Origin: Thalassotalea sp. PP2-459
GTDB taxonomy: Bacteria; Pseudomonadota; Gammaproteobacteria; Enterobacterales; Alteromonadaceae
Direction: 5' to 3'
DNA length: 64,000 bases
Assembly (NCBI RefSeq): GCF_001913705.1
Contig: NZ_MKQD01000044.1
Span: 62,001 to 126,000 of the forward strand
Below the pieces are notes generated by a model. It was given only the letters and a program-made list of their open reading frames with translations. It ran no database searches and had not been told where the DNA came from. Position 1 is the stretch's first letter; every line of letters starts with the position of its first letter. A program made the position numbers and the translations under genes. Of the stretch, positions 26,342 to 36,075 are shown one piece after another.

Positions 26342-27379
26342 ATGCACCGTAGAACACTGCTTCAAACATTATCACTGGCTAGTTTGGCAGGCGCCCTACC
26401 CGGCTTATCTATTAGTGCTCTCGCAAATAGTATCAAAAGCTATTCTGTTGAAGAGTTGCCTAAACTTGAAGGTGAGCTCACACTTTATCTTGGGCGTGGT
26501 GAGGGTGGTTTGTATGAAGATGTTCTTAATGCTATTAAAAAGCGTAACCCTAATTTTGATTTGAAAATTCGTCGAGGGCCAACAGCAGCCCTCGCTAACA
26601 TGCTACTCGCAGAAGCAAAAGCTGGTGTTTCGCGCGCTGACCTTTTTTGGGCGGTTGATTCAGGCGCTATCGGCCAAGTCGCTCAAGCAGGGCTAGCAAA
26701 ATCATTACCGACTGATATTACTGCTCAATTAAAACCAGAATTTCGCTTTCATAATTGGGCACCTATCACTGGCCGTATTCGTACTTTGCCCTACAATCCT
26801 ACGAAAGTTGGCAGTAAGCAACTACCGACCAGTATTATGGATTTACCTAATACTGACTTATCCATAGCTTGGGCACCATCATATGCTTCTTTTCAGTCCT
26901 TTGTGACAGCTATGCGATTATTAGAAGGTGAAGCCGCAACCATTCAGTGGCTTAAAGCAATGAAACAAAAAACGAAAAAGTATGCTGGTGAATTAGGTGT
27001 TGTCATGGCTGTTGAGCGCGGAGAAGCGGATATTGGTTTAGCAAACCATTATTACACCTTACGATTAAAATCAGGAAAGCCTGACGCGAATTTAACATTA
27101 GCTTTCACAAATAACGATGCAGGTTGCTTGATCAATGCCTCTGGCATTATTAGTCTCACTGAAAATAAAACGGCGATAGACTTTATTCGCTACTTATTAA
27201 CAACTGAAGTACAAAGCTACTTATCATCCGAAGCGTATGAAATACCTCTCGCAGGTAATAATGCACCACCGCAAGGCATTCCAACGCTTGATACGATTTC
27301 CCCGCCTAATGTAGATTTAACCAAATTGGCTGATGTCAGGCCAACATTAACATTAATGCGTAAAGCCGGCGTGCTATGA
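26342..27379 (+). CDS. fbpA: Ferric-iron ABC transporter, periplasmic binding protein
   Basis: A 345-residue binding protein with a twin-arginine-like leader (HRRTLLQTLSLASLAG) instead of a plain Sec signal, which suggests Tat export of a folded protein. The core has LTLYLGRGEGG, FDLKIRRGPTAALANMLLAEA, RADLFWAVDSGAIGQVAQAGL, and a closing EAYEIPLAGN, matching FbpA/FutA-type ferric-binding proteins. Its stop overlaps the permease start by four bases. It would deliver iron to the permease and ATPase encoded next. Confidence 0.85.
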   Translation: MHRRTLLQTLSLASLAGALPGLSISALANSIKSYSVEELPKLEGELTLYLGRGEGGLYEDVLNAIKKRNPNFDLKIRRGPTAALANMLLAEAKAGVSRADLFWAVDSGAIGQVAQAGLAKSLPTDITAQLKPEFRFHNWAPITGRIRTLPYNPTKVGSKQLPTSIMDLPNTDLSIAWAPSYASFQSFVTAMRLLEGEAATIQWLKAMKQKTKKYAGELGVVMAVERGEADIGLANHYYTLRLKSGKPDANLTLAFTNNDAGCLINASGIISLTENKTAIDFIRYLLTTEVQSYLSSEAYEIPLAGNNAPPQGIPTLDTISPPNVDLTKLADVRPTLTLMRKAGVL

Positions 27380-28899
27380 AACCTTGGTCAACATCGTATA
27401 TCGTCGCTTTTATGGTGGCGGCTTTAGCGCTATTTCCTGTTGGTGTTTTATTCTCTTTAGCGTCAGACAGTACCCAAATATTTGATGCTTACAACCTTGA
27501 AGTACTGGCAAATACGTTATTATTAATGGCGTTTACCGCCTTAGGGGCCATACTAATTGGCGTACCTTTGGCTGTTATTTTGACTTATGTGCAATTGCCT
27601 TGGAAAAAGTTCTGGTTAGTGTTACTCGCAGCCCCGTTAGCCATGCCAAGTTATCTAGGCGCATTCACCTTTTATGCAACGTTTGGTTATAGTGGTGAAT
27701 TAAATGCACTTACAGGGATAGAAACTCCCCCTTTTGATGGGTTATTTGGGGCTAGTGTGATCATGATCTTTTACACCTACCCATTTGTGTTACTCAGTAC
27801 ACGTGCGGCATTAAGCAGTTTAGATGCAAGCCAAGTGTACGCAGCAAGAACTCTAGGCATGTCTTTATTAACGAGTTTATGGCGTATCGCATTACCACGC
27901 ATTTTTAACGGCATAGCCGCTGGAGCATTGCTTGCCTCGTTATATGCGTTATCAGATTTTGGTACACCTGCATTTATGGGGTTAGATACTTTTACCCGCG
28001 TTATTTACGTTGAATACAATGCTTTTGGTTTAAGCCAAGCAGCGATGTTGTCGTTACAGTTATTGGTGATTGTGGCATTAGTTTTATACCTTGAAGCTCA
28101 AGTGAAAGGTAGCCAAGAACCCCCGGGTAGACACTTAGTGTTTTGGCCTAATAAAAAGCAACTATTGCTCATCATAAGTGGTATGTTTCCCATCGTGTTA
28201 TTTGCCATAGTACTGCCTTTAGCGGTATTTTCTATCTGGTTATGGCGAGATGGCTTTGGTAACTTTGAGCTTTCCTATGCTTGGAACTCGGCTCAAGCTT
28301 CTTTATTAGCAGCAATGGCTGCAATGATCATTGCACTTCCACTTGCCCATGCTTCTTTAAAAGGAAGAGCAGGCAAGTTCATGGAGCGAATTATTTTTGT
28401 TGGCTTTGGTATACCAGGCATCGTAATGGGTACCGCACTCGTTTATATTGGTTTACAGCTCCCCTTTTTGTACCAAACACTCGGTCTGCTTGTGTTGGCT
28501 TATTTATTGCGTTTTCTTCCTTTAGCTATTGGCAGCATTAGAACCGCGACCGAAAATTTAGATACTTCTATGGTCAACGCAGCTAGGCTACTGGGTGCAA
28601 GTCCACAAGAAGCTTTTCGCCGAGTAACCTTACCATTAACCATGCGCGGTGTAATTGCAGGTGGCGCACTGGTATTTTTAGAAGCCATGCGTGAATTACC
28701 CGCAACTTTATTATTAGGCCCTACGGGTTACGAAACCTTAGCCACCTATTTATGGCGAGTATATGAAGCTGGCTATTTTGGCTTAGCTGCTATTCCAGGC
28801 TTATTATTGATTTTTATTTCCGCCCTTGGTTTATTATTAATGCTCACTGGTGAGCGGTTTAATGATATTGAATTTAATAAGGAAACACAGATTAAATGA
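27376..28899 (+). CDS. fbpB: Ferric-iron ABC transporter permease
   Basis: A 507-residue membrane protein with two homologous permease halves, as in FbpB/AfuB. EAA-loop-like stretches appear in each half: AARTLGMSLLTSLWRIALPRI and AARLLGASPQEAFRRVTLPL. About 12 hydrophobic segments are seen. It overlaps the binding-protein gene by ATGA at its start and the ATPase gene by ATGA at its end, so translation is coupled. It carries iron through the inner membrane with the ATPase encoded downstream. Confidence 0.9.
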   Translation: MKPWSTSYIVAFMVAALALFPVGVLFSLASDSTQIFDAYNLEVLANTLLLMAFTALGAILIGVPLAVILTYVQLPWKKFWLVLLAAPLAMPSYLGAFTFYATFGYSGELNALTGIETPPFDGLFGASVIMIFYTYPFVLLSTRAALSSLDASQVYAARTLGMSLLTSLWRIALPRIFNGIAAGALLASLYALSDFGTPAFMGLDTFTRVIYVEYNAFGLSQAAMLSLQLLVIVALVLYLEAQVKGSQEPPGRHLVFWPNKKQLLLIISGMFPIVLFAIVLPLAVFSIWLWRDGFGNFELSYAWNSAQASLLAAMAAMIIALPLAHASLKGRAGKFMERIIFVGFGIPGIVMGTALVYIGLQLPFLYQTLGLLVLAYLLRFLPLAIGSIRTATENLDTSMVNAARLLGASPQEAFRRVTLPLTMRGVIAGGALVFLEAMRELPATLLLGPTGYETLATYLWRVYEAGYFGLAAIPGLLLIFISALGLLLMLTGERFNDIEFNKETQIK

Positions 28900-29912
28900 T
28901 TGAAGTAACCAATTTAAGTATTAACTATGGTGATAATACTGTCGTTGATAATCTGAGTTTTTCCTTAGCACAAAAAGAAATACTGATGCTTGTTGGACCC
29001 ACAGGCTGCGGTAAATCAACTATTTTAAAAGCCATTGCTGGGTTATTACCGATTGAATCAGGCGAAATCAAACACCAGTCTTGGACTGCAACAGCCAAAA
29101 AACACGTAGCACCTGAAAAACGAAAGCTTGGTATGGTGTTTCAAGATTTTGCCTTATTTCCGCATTTAACCGTCATAGAAAATGTAAGTTTTCGGCTAAA
29201 AAGCCATGAAAAAGCAGAACATTGGTTGGCGGTATTAGGGCTCAGCAATTTTAAACACGTTAAACCCAATCAACTTTCTGGCGGTCAAAAGCAACGTGTT
29301 GCATTAGCACGAACTTTAGCACATGAACCGGCATTAGTGTTATTAGATGAGCCACTTTCCAGCCTTGATGCCGCATTAAAAGATGAACTGCGATGGCAGA
29401 TCCGCAGCGCCTTAAAAGAAGCCGGTGTACCGGCTATTTGGGTCACGCATGATCAAGAAGAAGCACTGTCAATTGGCGACAAAGTAGGCGTTTTGTTAAA
29501 CGGCAAACTTGAACAACTTGCACCACCACACGAATGCTACACAACACCCGTTAATAAATTTGTTGCTCGCTTTTTAGGTGATGCTAACTTTATTCAAGGT
29601 GAATACTCTTCAACAGAAGGGGTTGTTACCAGTATTATGGGTAAAAGCGTTATTCATATTCACGAGAACCTCGAAGATAACGTTGAATTATTAGTGCGAC
29701 CAGAAGACCTTAATTTACAAGCTAATGACAAGGGTATAGGTAAAATTATTTGGTCGCGCTATGAAGGTAAAAGTCGATTATTTCTCGTAGAGCTCGCGAC
29801 AGGCGAACAACTTAGGGTGCGAGAAAGCAATACACTGCAACTTCAAACAGGGCAAAGTGTCAGTATTGCCATCAATACAGCAAGTAAGTTAAACGCCTAT
29901 AATATAAGGTAA
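28896..29912 (+). CDS. fbpC: Ferric-iron ABC transporter ATP-binding protein
   Basis: A 338-residue ATPase with Walker A GPTGCGKST at 34-42, signature LSGGQ at 127-131, Walker B LVLLDEP near 147-153 and the H-loop WVTHDQEEA. The C-terminal part (LLVRPEDLNL) is a TOBE-like domain, as in FbpC and other CUT1/iron importers. It is the last gene of the four-gene operon. No strong terminator hairpin is visible in the short gap to the convergent regulator gene. Confidence 0.9.
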   Translation: MIEVTNLSINYGDNTVVDNLSFSLAQKEILMLVGPTGCGKSTILKAIAGLLPIESGEIKHQSWTATAKKHVAPEKRKLGMVFQDFALFPHLTVIENVSFRLKSHEKAEHWLAVLGLSNFKHVKPNQLSGGQKQRVALARTLAHEPALVLLDEPLSSLDAALKDELRWQIRSALKEAGVPAIWVTHDQEEALSIGDKVGVLLNGKLEQLAPPHECYTTPVNKFVARFLGDANFIQGEYSSTEGVVTSIMGKSVIHIHENLEDNVELLVRPEDLNLQANDKGIGKIIWSRYEGKSRLFLVELATGEQLRVRESNTLQLQTGQSVSIAINTASKLNAYNIR

Positions 29913-29953
29913 TTTTTGCAAGTACAAGCATATCACCATCAGCACCTTGTGCT

Positions 29954-30688
29954 TTAAATTGATTGATAAAACGGCATACACACATCGAAAAATGTGTCTT
30001 TATGGCGAAGTTTGAAACGGTTTTCAACCACATGAGCGCGTTGAATTCTATCTATGCGAAAAACACGAGATGATTTGCGTAAATGATCCCAAGCGATGAT
30101 ATACCAAATAGGCCAGAATAATAAAATATACTGTGCTTCAATCACACGTGTTGTTCGTTCACCTGACTCTGCTACATAATCAATTTCTAAACACTTACAT
30201 TGTAAGAATGCTTCTGCAACAGATTCTGATACCTTTGATGTTGGCTTTAAATAACGTGCAACGGCGGTTGTTCCTGCATTATCACCTACCATAATACGCT
30301 TACGAATAGTACTCACTGCGTTGCGTTGTTTTTCAGGAAAGGCTTGAAAGAGCTTCTGTTTAATTGCTTTAAGGTTATTGGTAAACAACGGCGATTGTAG
30401 TGACTCCATAATGGCTAACGACAGTATCAATTCAACCACTTCTTGATGATTTAACTGTAAGCGCTCAATGCCCCAGCGACCATTTAACCGAATGCCTCCG
30501 CCTCGTCCTCGATCTGAATCAATAGGATAACCAGCAAGCCTTAACTGAGCTATTTCTCGCATCAAGGTTCGCTGGCTAATCCCCAACTGCTCGCGTAAGT
30601 CAGCAGATTTCCAATGTTCTTCAGAGCGCAGTAATCCAAGTAGGCGGCTGCGCCGTTCACTGCGATGTTCAAAGCTAGTATTTGTCAT
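29954..30688 (-). CDS. YafY-type HTH/WYL transcriptional regulator
   Basis: The reading frame extends to 30745, but the ATG at 30688 gives a 244-residue protein that begins just before the DNA-binding part (RRSRLLGLLRSEEHWKSADLREQLGISQRTLMREIAQLR). The C-terminal half has ILLFWPIWYIIAWDHLRKSSRVFRIDRIQ, a WYL domain. Such regulators bind a small ligand or nucleic acid and usually control a neighbour. It is divergent from the GST gene at 30787, its likely target. Confidence 0.85.
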   Translation of the reverse strand: MTNTSFEHRSERRSRLLGLLRSEEHWKSADLREQLGISQRTLMREIAQLRLAGYPIDSDRGRGGGIRLNGRWGIERLQLNHQEVVELILSLAIMESLQSPLFTNNLKAIKQKLFQAFPEKQRNAVSTIRKRIMVGDNAGTTAVARYLKPTSKVSESVAEAFLQCKCLEIDYVAESGERTTRVIEAQYILLFWPIWYIIAWDHLRKSSRVFRIDRIQRAHVVENRFKLRHKDTFFDVCMPFYQSI

Positions 30689-30696
30689 TTCTTTAA

Positions 30697-30715
30697 TATG
30701 CCAAATAACGGCATA
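30697..30715. promoter_or_regulatory. Inverted repeat in the yafY/GST divergent promoter region
   Basis: TATGCC and GGCATA (30697-30702 and 30710-30715) with a 7-nt spacer lie just upstream of the regulator start. It is a candidate operator for the WYL regulator; no second copy was seen. Confidence 0.35.
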
Positions 30716-30786
30716 AATTACCATATAGTATTTGTCGCAAACCACTTAACCGCTAACCTCGCCACATGGCGACAAGGAGTCTATAA

Positions 30787-31395
30787 ATGAAACACTATTT
30801 CAATCAAATGAGCAGAGGGATCACCACCGACTGGATGCTGAAAGAGCTCGACGTTCCCCATGAGCAGGTCACTATTAATTTTGATAGCGGAGAAAACCTA
30901 TCTACAGAATTCAAAAATATAAACCCTATGGGTAAATTGCCTGTATTGGTAGATGATGATGTAGTCGTGACAGAGGTTGCAGCTATTTGCGCCTACTTAG
31001 CTGATAAATTTCCTGAAAAGCAATTGGCGCCTCAAGTTGGTAGTGCCGAACGTGCCACTTATTATCGCTACTTATTTGTCGCTGGAAACACAATTGAACC
31101 TGCATTTTCCCTCGCTGCTTTTGATATGGAACACCCTCAGCCTAGCTCGGTGAGCTGGGGTGATATGCCGCGAATATTAGCGACAATAGAAGCGATGACA
31201 CCTGAATCAGATTGGATACTTGGACAGCAGTTTTCCGCAGCTGATATTGTTTTTGGTGGTTTGTTAGACTTTACCATCGTTTTTAAATGGTATGAACCAT
31301 CTTCCAAAGTTATAGCATATGTTGAACGTATAAGACAGCGCCCAGCTTACCGCGAAAGCCATGGCGGTTTTTTGGCGATGATTGAGGAAGCTTAA
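30787..31395 (+). CDS. Glutathione S-transferase family protein
   Basis: A 202-residue protein with the GST N-terminal thioredoxin-like domain (SRGITTDWMLKELDVPHEQV, NPMGKLPVLVDDDVVVTEVAAICAYLADKFP) and a helical C-terminal domain (FSAADIVFGGLLDF). The VVVTEVAAICAYL segment holds the usual glutathione gamma-glutamyl-binding Glu (Ser is replaced by Thr). AAGGAG precedes the start codon. It is divergent from a WYL regulator that likely controls it. The substrate is not predictable. Confidence 0.88.
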   Translation: MKHYFNQMSRGITTDWMLKELDVPHEQVTINFDSGENLSTEFKNINPMGKLPVLVDDDVVVTEVAAICAYLADKFPEKQLAPQVGSAERATYYRYLFVAGNTIEPAFSLAAFDMEHPQPSSVSWGDMPRILATIEAMTPESDWILGQQFSAADIVFGGLLDFTIVFKWYEPSSKVIAYVERIRQRPAYRESHGGFLAMIEEA

Positions 31396-31433
31396 ACCGT
31401 ATTCTCAATATTATAGCGTGTGTTAGAAAAGCA

Positions 31434-31460
31434 ACAGCCACTTGCAAAACAAGTGGCTGT
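31434..31460. terminator. Bidirectional terminator between GST and M61 peptidase genes
   Basis: ACAGCCACTTG and CAAGTGGCTGT form a perfect 11-bp stem with a 5-nt loop (31445-31449), between genes that converge at 31395 and 31483. Confidence 0.7.
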
Positions 31461-31482
31461 CAGTACCAAACCTTGTTATGGG

Positions 31483-33291
31483 TTATTTTTTCTTTTCTTC
31501 AGCTTTCTTTTCAGGAAAATCTAAACCTGTCCATGCTTTAAAAAATGCCTTCTGCGCTTTGCTTGCATCTTTCATCGCTTGTACTTTTAATTCACTTTTT
31601 GGCATAGCCGCTAAGGTAATGGTTTTGGTCATTAACTGGTCACGTCTAAAAAAGGTAAATTCAACATCAGTGTCTGGTTTGAAATTGGTTAAACGCTTTT
31701 TCAAGTCTTTGTCTGCCATACGCAAGCCATCGACAGCCACGATGATGTCACCAGTAGTAAAACCTGCTTGCCACGCTGGGCTGCCTTTTTCTACCGCTCT
31801 TACCAATAAGCCATTGGAATGGGAAGATGTGCTTAACCCTGTCCACGCTTTCTTTTTATCTTCTTTACCATAGCTAATTTCTAAACCAGCTTTAGCCAGC
31901 AGTTTATCAAAATCAGGTTTTGCATGGCCATCAACATTTTTTTGCCACCAAGATTGGTAGCTATCACCCGTCACTTTTTTCAACACCGTTAATACGTCTT
32001 GATCGTTAAAGGTTTTTGGAATGCTGTACTCTTTGTAAAGCACATCATGCACATTACGATAGCTTTTCTTTAATTTAGTTTTTTCCAAAATGTCAAAATC
32101 TAACATCCAAGAAACTAAAAAGCCTTCAGAATAAATATTAACGCTATGGTTTTTATCGTAATCACCACCTTCGCTGATCCACTTATCAAAGCTGGCCTCC
32201 GCAACAGACTGTGCATCGCGTCCTGGTTTACGTTTAAAACCATTAATGCTCTTAGATAAACTTTTTAACCATTCTTTCGTGGTCATTAATTCACCACGCA
32301 TCAATAATTGATTTTGCAAATAACTGGTTGAGCCTTCAGCTAACCAAAGTAGATTCGAATAGTTTTCATGTTGATAGTCATAAGGCACTAAGCCTTCTGG
32401 ACGATATTGCTTAACATTCCACGTATGCACAAATTCATGTGCTGCAGTTCCTAAGAACTGTAAATAATCTTTTCTTTCAGAAAAGCTATAGCGCGAACGT
32501 TGAATAATGGTTGAATTTAAATGTTCAGTCGCACCTCTGGCGCCACTGGTTGCATGTACCATAAATACATAGCGTTCGAACGGATAATCAGACCAAATAG
32601 TATTGCCTTGTGCGACAAGTACTTTAAGATCTTTCACCATTTTTTCACTGTCATAATTACCTTTACCCCAAATGACCAACTCATATTCACGGCCATCAAC
32701 GGTAAACTCATGAAACTCATTAATACCTGTTTCAATAGGGGAATCAATTAATAGATCGTAATCAGATGCAATAAATTGATGGGCGTTATCCCCTGAAACT
32801 AAACCTGAAACACTACGCCATTCTTTAGGGGTGTTTAATTGAATAATATGTTTATCATCACGTGTTTCTTCGGTATACATCACAACACCAGATGCGTCTA
32901 AAAACGCATGGCTGTCATCAACATGGCGTGTGCGATAACCAAGTTGATTTGAATAAACTTGATAGCTTACTTCAACACCACTTTTAAAATCACCCGTTAA
33001 ACGCCATGTGTCTTTATCAACTTTTTGCCAAGAAATATTATCGCCTTCAACGGAAAATTCGCGAATACCATTAGCCAAATTTAAAATTTCATAACGACCT
33101 GTACGCCAAGTAGGAAGTTTTAAATCAATACTGCTTTTTACCGACTCTGGTAATGACATGGTGACATTGGCGTAATGGTGTTCCGCCTTGCTTAAATCAA
33201 TATCTACGTTTACATCAGCGAAAGCATCGGCAGATAAAAATGTCATAGATGCAAACGTTAATAATGAAATATGGTGTGAAAGTTTTTGCAT
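31483..33291 (-). CDS. M61 family metallopeptidase with PDZ domain
   Basis: A 602-residue secreted peptidase. It has a signal peptide ending near SADAFA, an N-terminal beta domain, the zinc motif HEFVH at 285-289 with a downstream WLAEG giving the third ligand Glu319, and a C-terminal PDZ domain (GLLVRAVEKGSPAWQAGFTTGDIIVAVDG). This layout is the M61 glycyl-aminopeptidase family. The C terminus is Lys-rich (EKKAEEKKK). It acts in the periplasm or outside the cell. It is a single gene with no operon partners. Confidence 0.9.
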   Translation of the reverse strand: MQKLSHHISLLTFASMTFLSADAFADVNVDIDLSKAEHHYANVTMSLPESVKSSIDLKLPTWRTGRYEILNLANGIREFSVEGDNISWQKVDKDTWRLTGDFKSGVEVSYQVYSNQLGYRTRHVDDSHAFLDASGVVMYTEETRDDKHIIQLNTPKEWRSVSGLVSGDNAHQFIASDYDLLIDSPIETGINEFHEFTVDGREYELVIWGKGNYDSEKMVKDLKVLVAQGNTIWSDYPFERYVFMVHATSGARGATEHLNSTIIQRSRYSFSERKDYLQFLGTAAHEFVHTWNVKQYRPEGLVPYDYQHENYSNLLWLAEGSTSYLQNQLLMRGELMTTKEWLKSLSKSINGFKRKPGRDAQSVAEASFDKWISEGGDYDKNHSVNIYSEGFLVSWMLDFDILEKTKLKKSYRNVHDVLYKEYSIPKTFNDQDVLTVLKKVTGDSYQSWWQKNVDGHAKPDFDKLLAKAGLEISYGKEDKKKAWTGLSTSSHSNGLLVRAVEKGSPAWQAGFTTGDIIVAVDGLRMADKDLKKRLTNFKPDTDVEFTFFRRDQLMTKTITLAAMPKSELKVQAMKDASKAQKAFFKAWTGLDFPEKKAEEKKK

Positions 33292-33432
33292 AAAAATTAT
33301 ATATTCACTAAATTTTAAGGTGCGGATAGTTTACCTATTTGGTATACAAATTCCATGTTAACGATAAAATTAATCGCTAGCATGGTGTAAACACAACCCT
33401 CACGGAGTTTAGCGCATAAAAATTAATCATAA

Positions 33433-34347
33433 TTAATCAGTTTCAGCTTCGCTCTCTTTTCTAGCGCTCATCATTGCACTTAATTTTTCACCCCCTTTTA
33501 TACCAAAATCTAAAGTTCTGATTGGGAATGGTATCGAAATGTCTGCTTCTGCTAAGGCACGTTTAATATTTGCAACGCCTTCGTGACGAGCTTGCATAAA
33601 GCCTTTTTGCCCAGGGTAGTTAATCCAAAACCATACCAATAATTTTACACTGCTATCATCAAACCCTTCTGCGTATACAGCCGTTTCTTGTTTGTTAATA
33701 ACAAAATCACATTGGTTAATGTTCTCTACAATTGCCTCTGATGCTTTTTCAATGTCATCGGCATAAGAAATACCAACCGGTATTTCAATACACCTTACGC
33801 CATTATAAGAATAATTGGTTAAGATATTTCTAAACAGAATTTTATTAGGAACAAGCTCTAGCTGGCCAAAAAAGGTTTCCACTAAAGTATTACGCAGATT
33901 TATTGCTTTTACGGTACCAAAGACATCGTCGGCTTCTATCACATCACCCACTTGAAAAGGTTTACGAATACCCATTGCAACGCCAGCAATAAGGTTTTCC
34001 GTCATATCCTGAAACGCAAAACCAATAGCCAAACCGATAATACCCGCACCAGCGAGTAATGAAGCAACCGCCTTAGACAGCCCCATAATATCTAAGGCAA
34101 AGAAAAAACCAATGGCAATAAATATTATTCGACTAATCCCAGCAATTAGTCCTGTTATTTGGTGTGACTGAAACACTCTATTTAATAAATTTTGTATCCA
34201 ACGAGAAAATACCTTAGATAATAAGAAAAACAGTAAAAAAACCACAAAGGCAATAACAACATTCGGTAAATTTTTAACCGTCAACTCTACCCAAGCGGTT
34301 AATTTTTCATTGATTAACGACCTAAATTTTTCAAACGTAAGGGACAT
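33433..34347 (-). CDS. MscS-type mechanosensitive channel
   Basis: The frame extends to 34395, but the ATG at 34347 has a GGAG just upstream and gives 304 residues, close to the usual small MscS size. It shows three hydrophobic helices; the pore-lining third one is VASLLAGAGIIGLAIGFAFQ, the conserved Ala/Gly pattern of TM3. The beta domain follows with RKPFQVGDVIEADDVFGTVKAINLRNT and the C-terminal alpha-beta domain. It opens under membrane tension to release solutes during osmotic down-shock. Confidence 0.9.
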   Translation of the reverse strand: MSLTFEKFRSLINEKLTAWVELTVKNLPNVVIAFVVFLLFFLLSKVFSRWIQNLLNRVFQSHQITGLIAGISRIIFIAIGFFFALDIMGLSKAVASLLAGAGIIGLAIGFAFQDMTENLIAGVAMGIRKPFQVGDVIEADDVFGTVKAINLRNTLVETFFGQLELVPNKILFRNILTNYSYNGVRCIEIPVGISYADDIEKASEAIVENINQCDFVINKQETAVYAEGFDDSSVKLLVWFWINYPGQKGFMQARHEGVANIKRALAEADISIPFPIRTLDFGIKGGEKLSAMMSARKESEAETD

Positions 34348-34617
34348 AACTACTCCAAATATACTTTTAGCCAGTAGGAGCAGAATGCATGCCAATGGTT
34401 AATATAACGCAAGAACAGGCTACACAAGAAAGTAAGCAATTAACGTGGCAAATTTATCGGTAATAACAACAGAATACTGTGAAAAAACTACAAAGAGGTT
34501 CAAAAATCATACAATTGTAGGAATACCTCAGTGAGTAAAGAAACACTCATAAACACCTCTAGTTAAAGTTCAATGTAACTCGTTTAGTGTCTAGCAAAGT
34601 ATGGGAAGTCCATTTAA
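34348..34617. other. Non-coding stretch before the EEP relic
   Basis: No convincing gene, repeat or RNA element is seen in these 270 bases apart from the ribosome site of the MscS gene at the left end. Confidence 0.4.
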
Positions 34618-34976
34618 CCTCTAGAAAGCTGGATTGATGAACACGCTAAAGAAGAAATCCCTTTTATTGTATTAGGTGACTTTAACCGCAGTTCGCTATT
34701 GATATTGAAAAAGGTTTTAGTGAAACACAAGGGCTTTGGCAGGCCATTGATGATGAGGGTACAAAAGACATGTGGACACTAACCCTTAATATAAACTCTA
34801 ATTACTGGGGTGGTTATTACAAAGACTATATAGATCATATAGTCTTGAATCCTACGGCACGATCAAAATATGTTACAGACTCATTTAACCAATTAATTTT
34901 TGACGGTAAGTACACAAGAAAACTATCTCAATCTTTGAGTGATCACTGCCCTATTTCAATAAGTTTAGATTTATAA
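34618..34976 (+). pseudogene. Truncated, frameshifted endonuclease/exonuclease/phosphatase gene
   Basis: The first part reads LESWIDEHAKEEIPFIVLGDFNR, the GDFNR catalytic motif of the EEP superfamily, in a frame that opens only at 34618 after an in-frame stop. The remainder continues in another frame from about 34690 (FAIDIEKGFSETQGLWQAIDD ...) through YKDYIDHIVLN to the final SDHCPISI, the conserved SDH-P motif, and stops at 34976. So the gene has lost its 5' part and carries at least one frameshift near 34688. Both catalytic motifs are recognisable, so decay is recent. The downstream 68-codon piece could look like a small gene if taken alone. Confidence 0.8.
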
Positions 34977-35147
34977 TGAATATAACGTCTGATTCGTGTC
35001 AAGAGCGGTCGCACGCTTTCTTTTTTAATTTGTCGTTTTTATTCAATACCGAAAATATAAGCTACTTTAAAATTGCCCTCACTGAGTCGTAGTGAGAATT
35101 AGTTTTAGTTCGATACTACGAAAAATTAATAAGTAGGATTGAAGACA

Positions 35148-35969
35148 ATGCTAAACATCAAAAAAATGTCACAGATAACAATATTAAACCCATTAAAAGG
35201 GGCTTACTTTAAAGCATCGACAAGCCCTTTAGATGGTATGTGGCACTTTGGGTTTGTACCAATGGCAGAGCACTTTGGTTTTTATGAAAATGAAAGCTTA
35301 ATTGGCTTTTGTTGCCTCAATGATGACAAGTACCTGCTACAGTTTTATTTGTCAGACAAGGTGCAGGTATTAGCGAAAGACTTATTTACCTTGATTGTTA
35401 ATGGTGAGAGCGCCGTTATTGGTGAAGTAAATGGCGCTTTCGTCAGTACCGCAGAGCCTCAATATTTATCATTATGTTTAGATAGTTCGTCAACAAGCAA
35501 AGTTAATGCGCTGATGTATCAACATTCAGGCAAAAACACGAGAGAAGCAATAGATAAAAAGGAACTCGTTTTAGCCAAGAGTGACGAACTAGCGTTACTG
35601 GTTGATTTTGCAAATAATGCTATTGGCGCTCCAAAAGAGTGGCTAACAGGTTATTTTGGCAATTTAATTCAGCGTCATGAGCTATGGTATTACTCAATAG
35701 ATGGAAAGATGATTGCTACAGGTGAATGTAGATACTTTGATGAATTTCAAACGCAATACGCAGATGTTGGTATGATTGTATCACCTGATTACAGAGGGCA
35801 AGGCATAGCGACTCAAGTATTAAACCAACTCGTAAAAATTTCTGAAGAAAAAGGGCGGAAAGCTATTTGCTCTACAGAAAGTGGCAACATCGGCGCCCAA
35901 AAAGCAATTCGCAAAGCAGGGTTTGTCGCACCAAATAGAATTTTACAATTTGACTTTACTAGCAATTAA
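35148..35969 (+). CDS. GNAT-family N-acetyltransferase
   Basis: A TTG at 35139 is also in frame, but the ATG at 35148 is preferred and gives 273 residues. The C-terminal half is a GNAT domain: MIATGECRYFDEFQTQYADVGMIVSPDYRGQGIATQVLNQL with the acetyl-CoA loop RGQGIA, then GNIGAQKAIRKAGF. The N-terminal half (FGFYENESLIGFCCLNDDKYLLQFYL) resembles a second, degenerate acetyltransferase lobe. The substrate is unknown. It stands alone between the EEP relic and an AraC-type regulator. Confidence 0.85.
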   Translation: MLNIKKMSQITILNPLKGAYFKASTSPLDGMWHFGFVPMAEHFGFYENESLIGFCCLNDDKYLLQFYLSDKVQVLAKDLFTLIVNGESAVIGEVNGAFVSTAEPQYLSLCLDSSSTSKVNALMYQHSGKNTREAIDKKELVLAKSDELALLVDFANNAIGAPKEWLTGYFGNLIQRHELWYYSIDGKMIATGECRYFDEFQTQYADVGMIVSPDYRGQGIATQVLNQLVKISEEKGRKAICSTESGNIGAQKAIRKAGFVAPNRILQFDFTSN

Positions 35970-36075
35970 TAGAAAAACCTAAAGCCTATAATCATTTTAG
36001 GTAAAAGGCTTTAGGTTGCACAATACAACTGCTATAAATGAACTTACCTTGTAAACAGCGACAGCTAAGAAAAAG

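Noticed and set aside
34597-34610. Shared 11-mer (TGGGAAGTCCA) with about 52184-52194, considered as a dispersed repeat
   Set aside because: Similarity does not extend beyond the 11 bases, so chance is enough to explain it.
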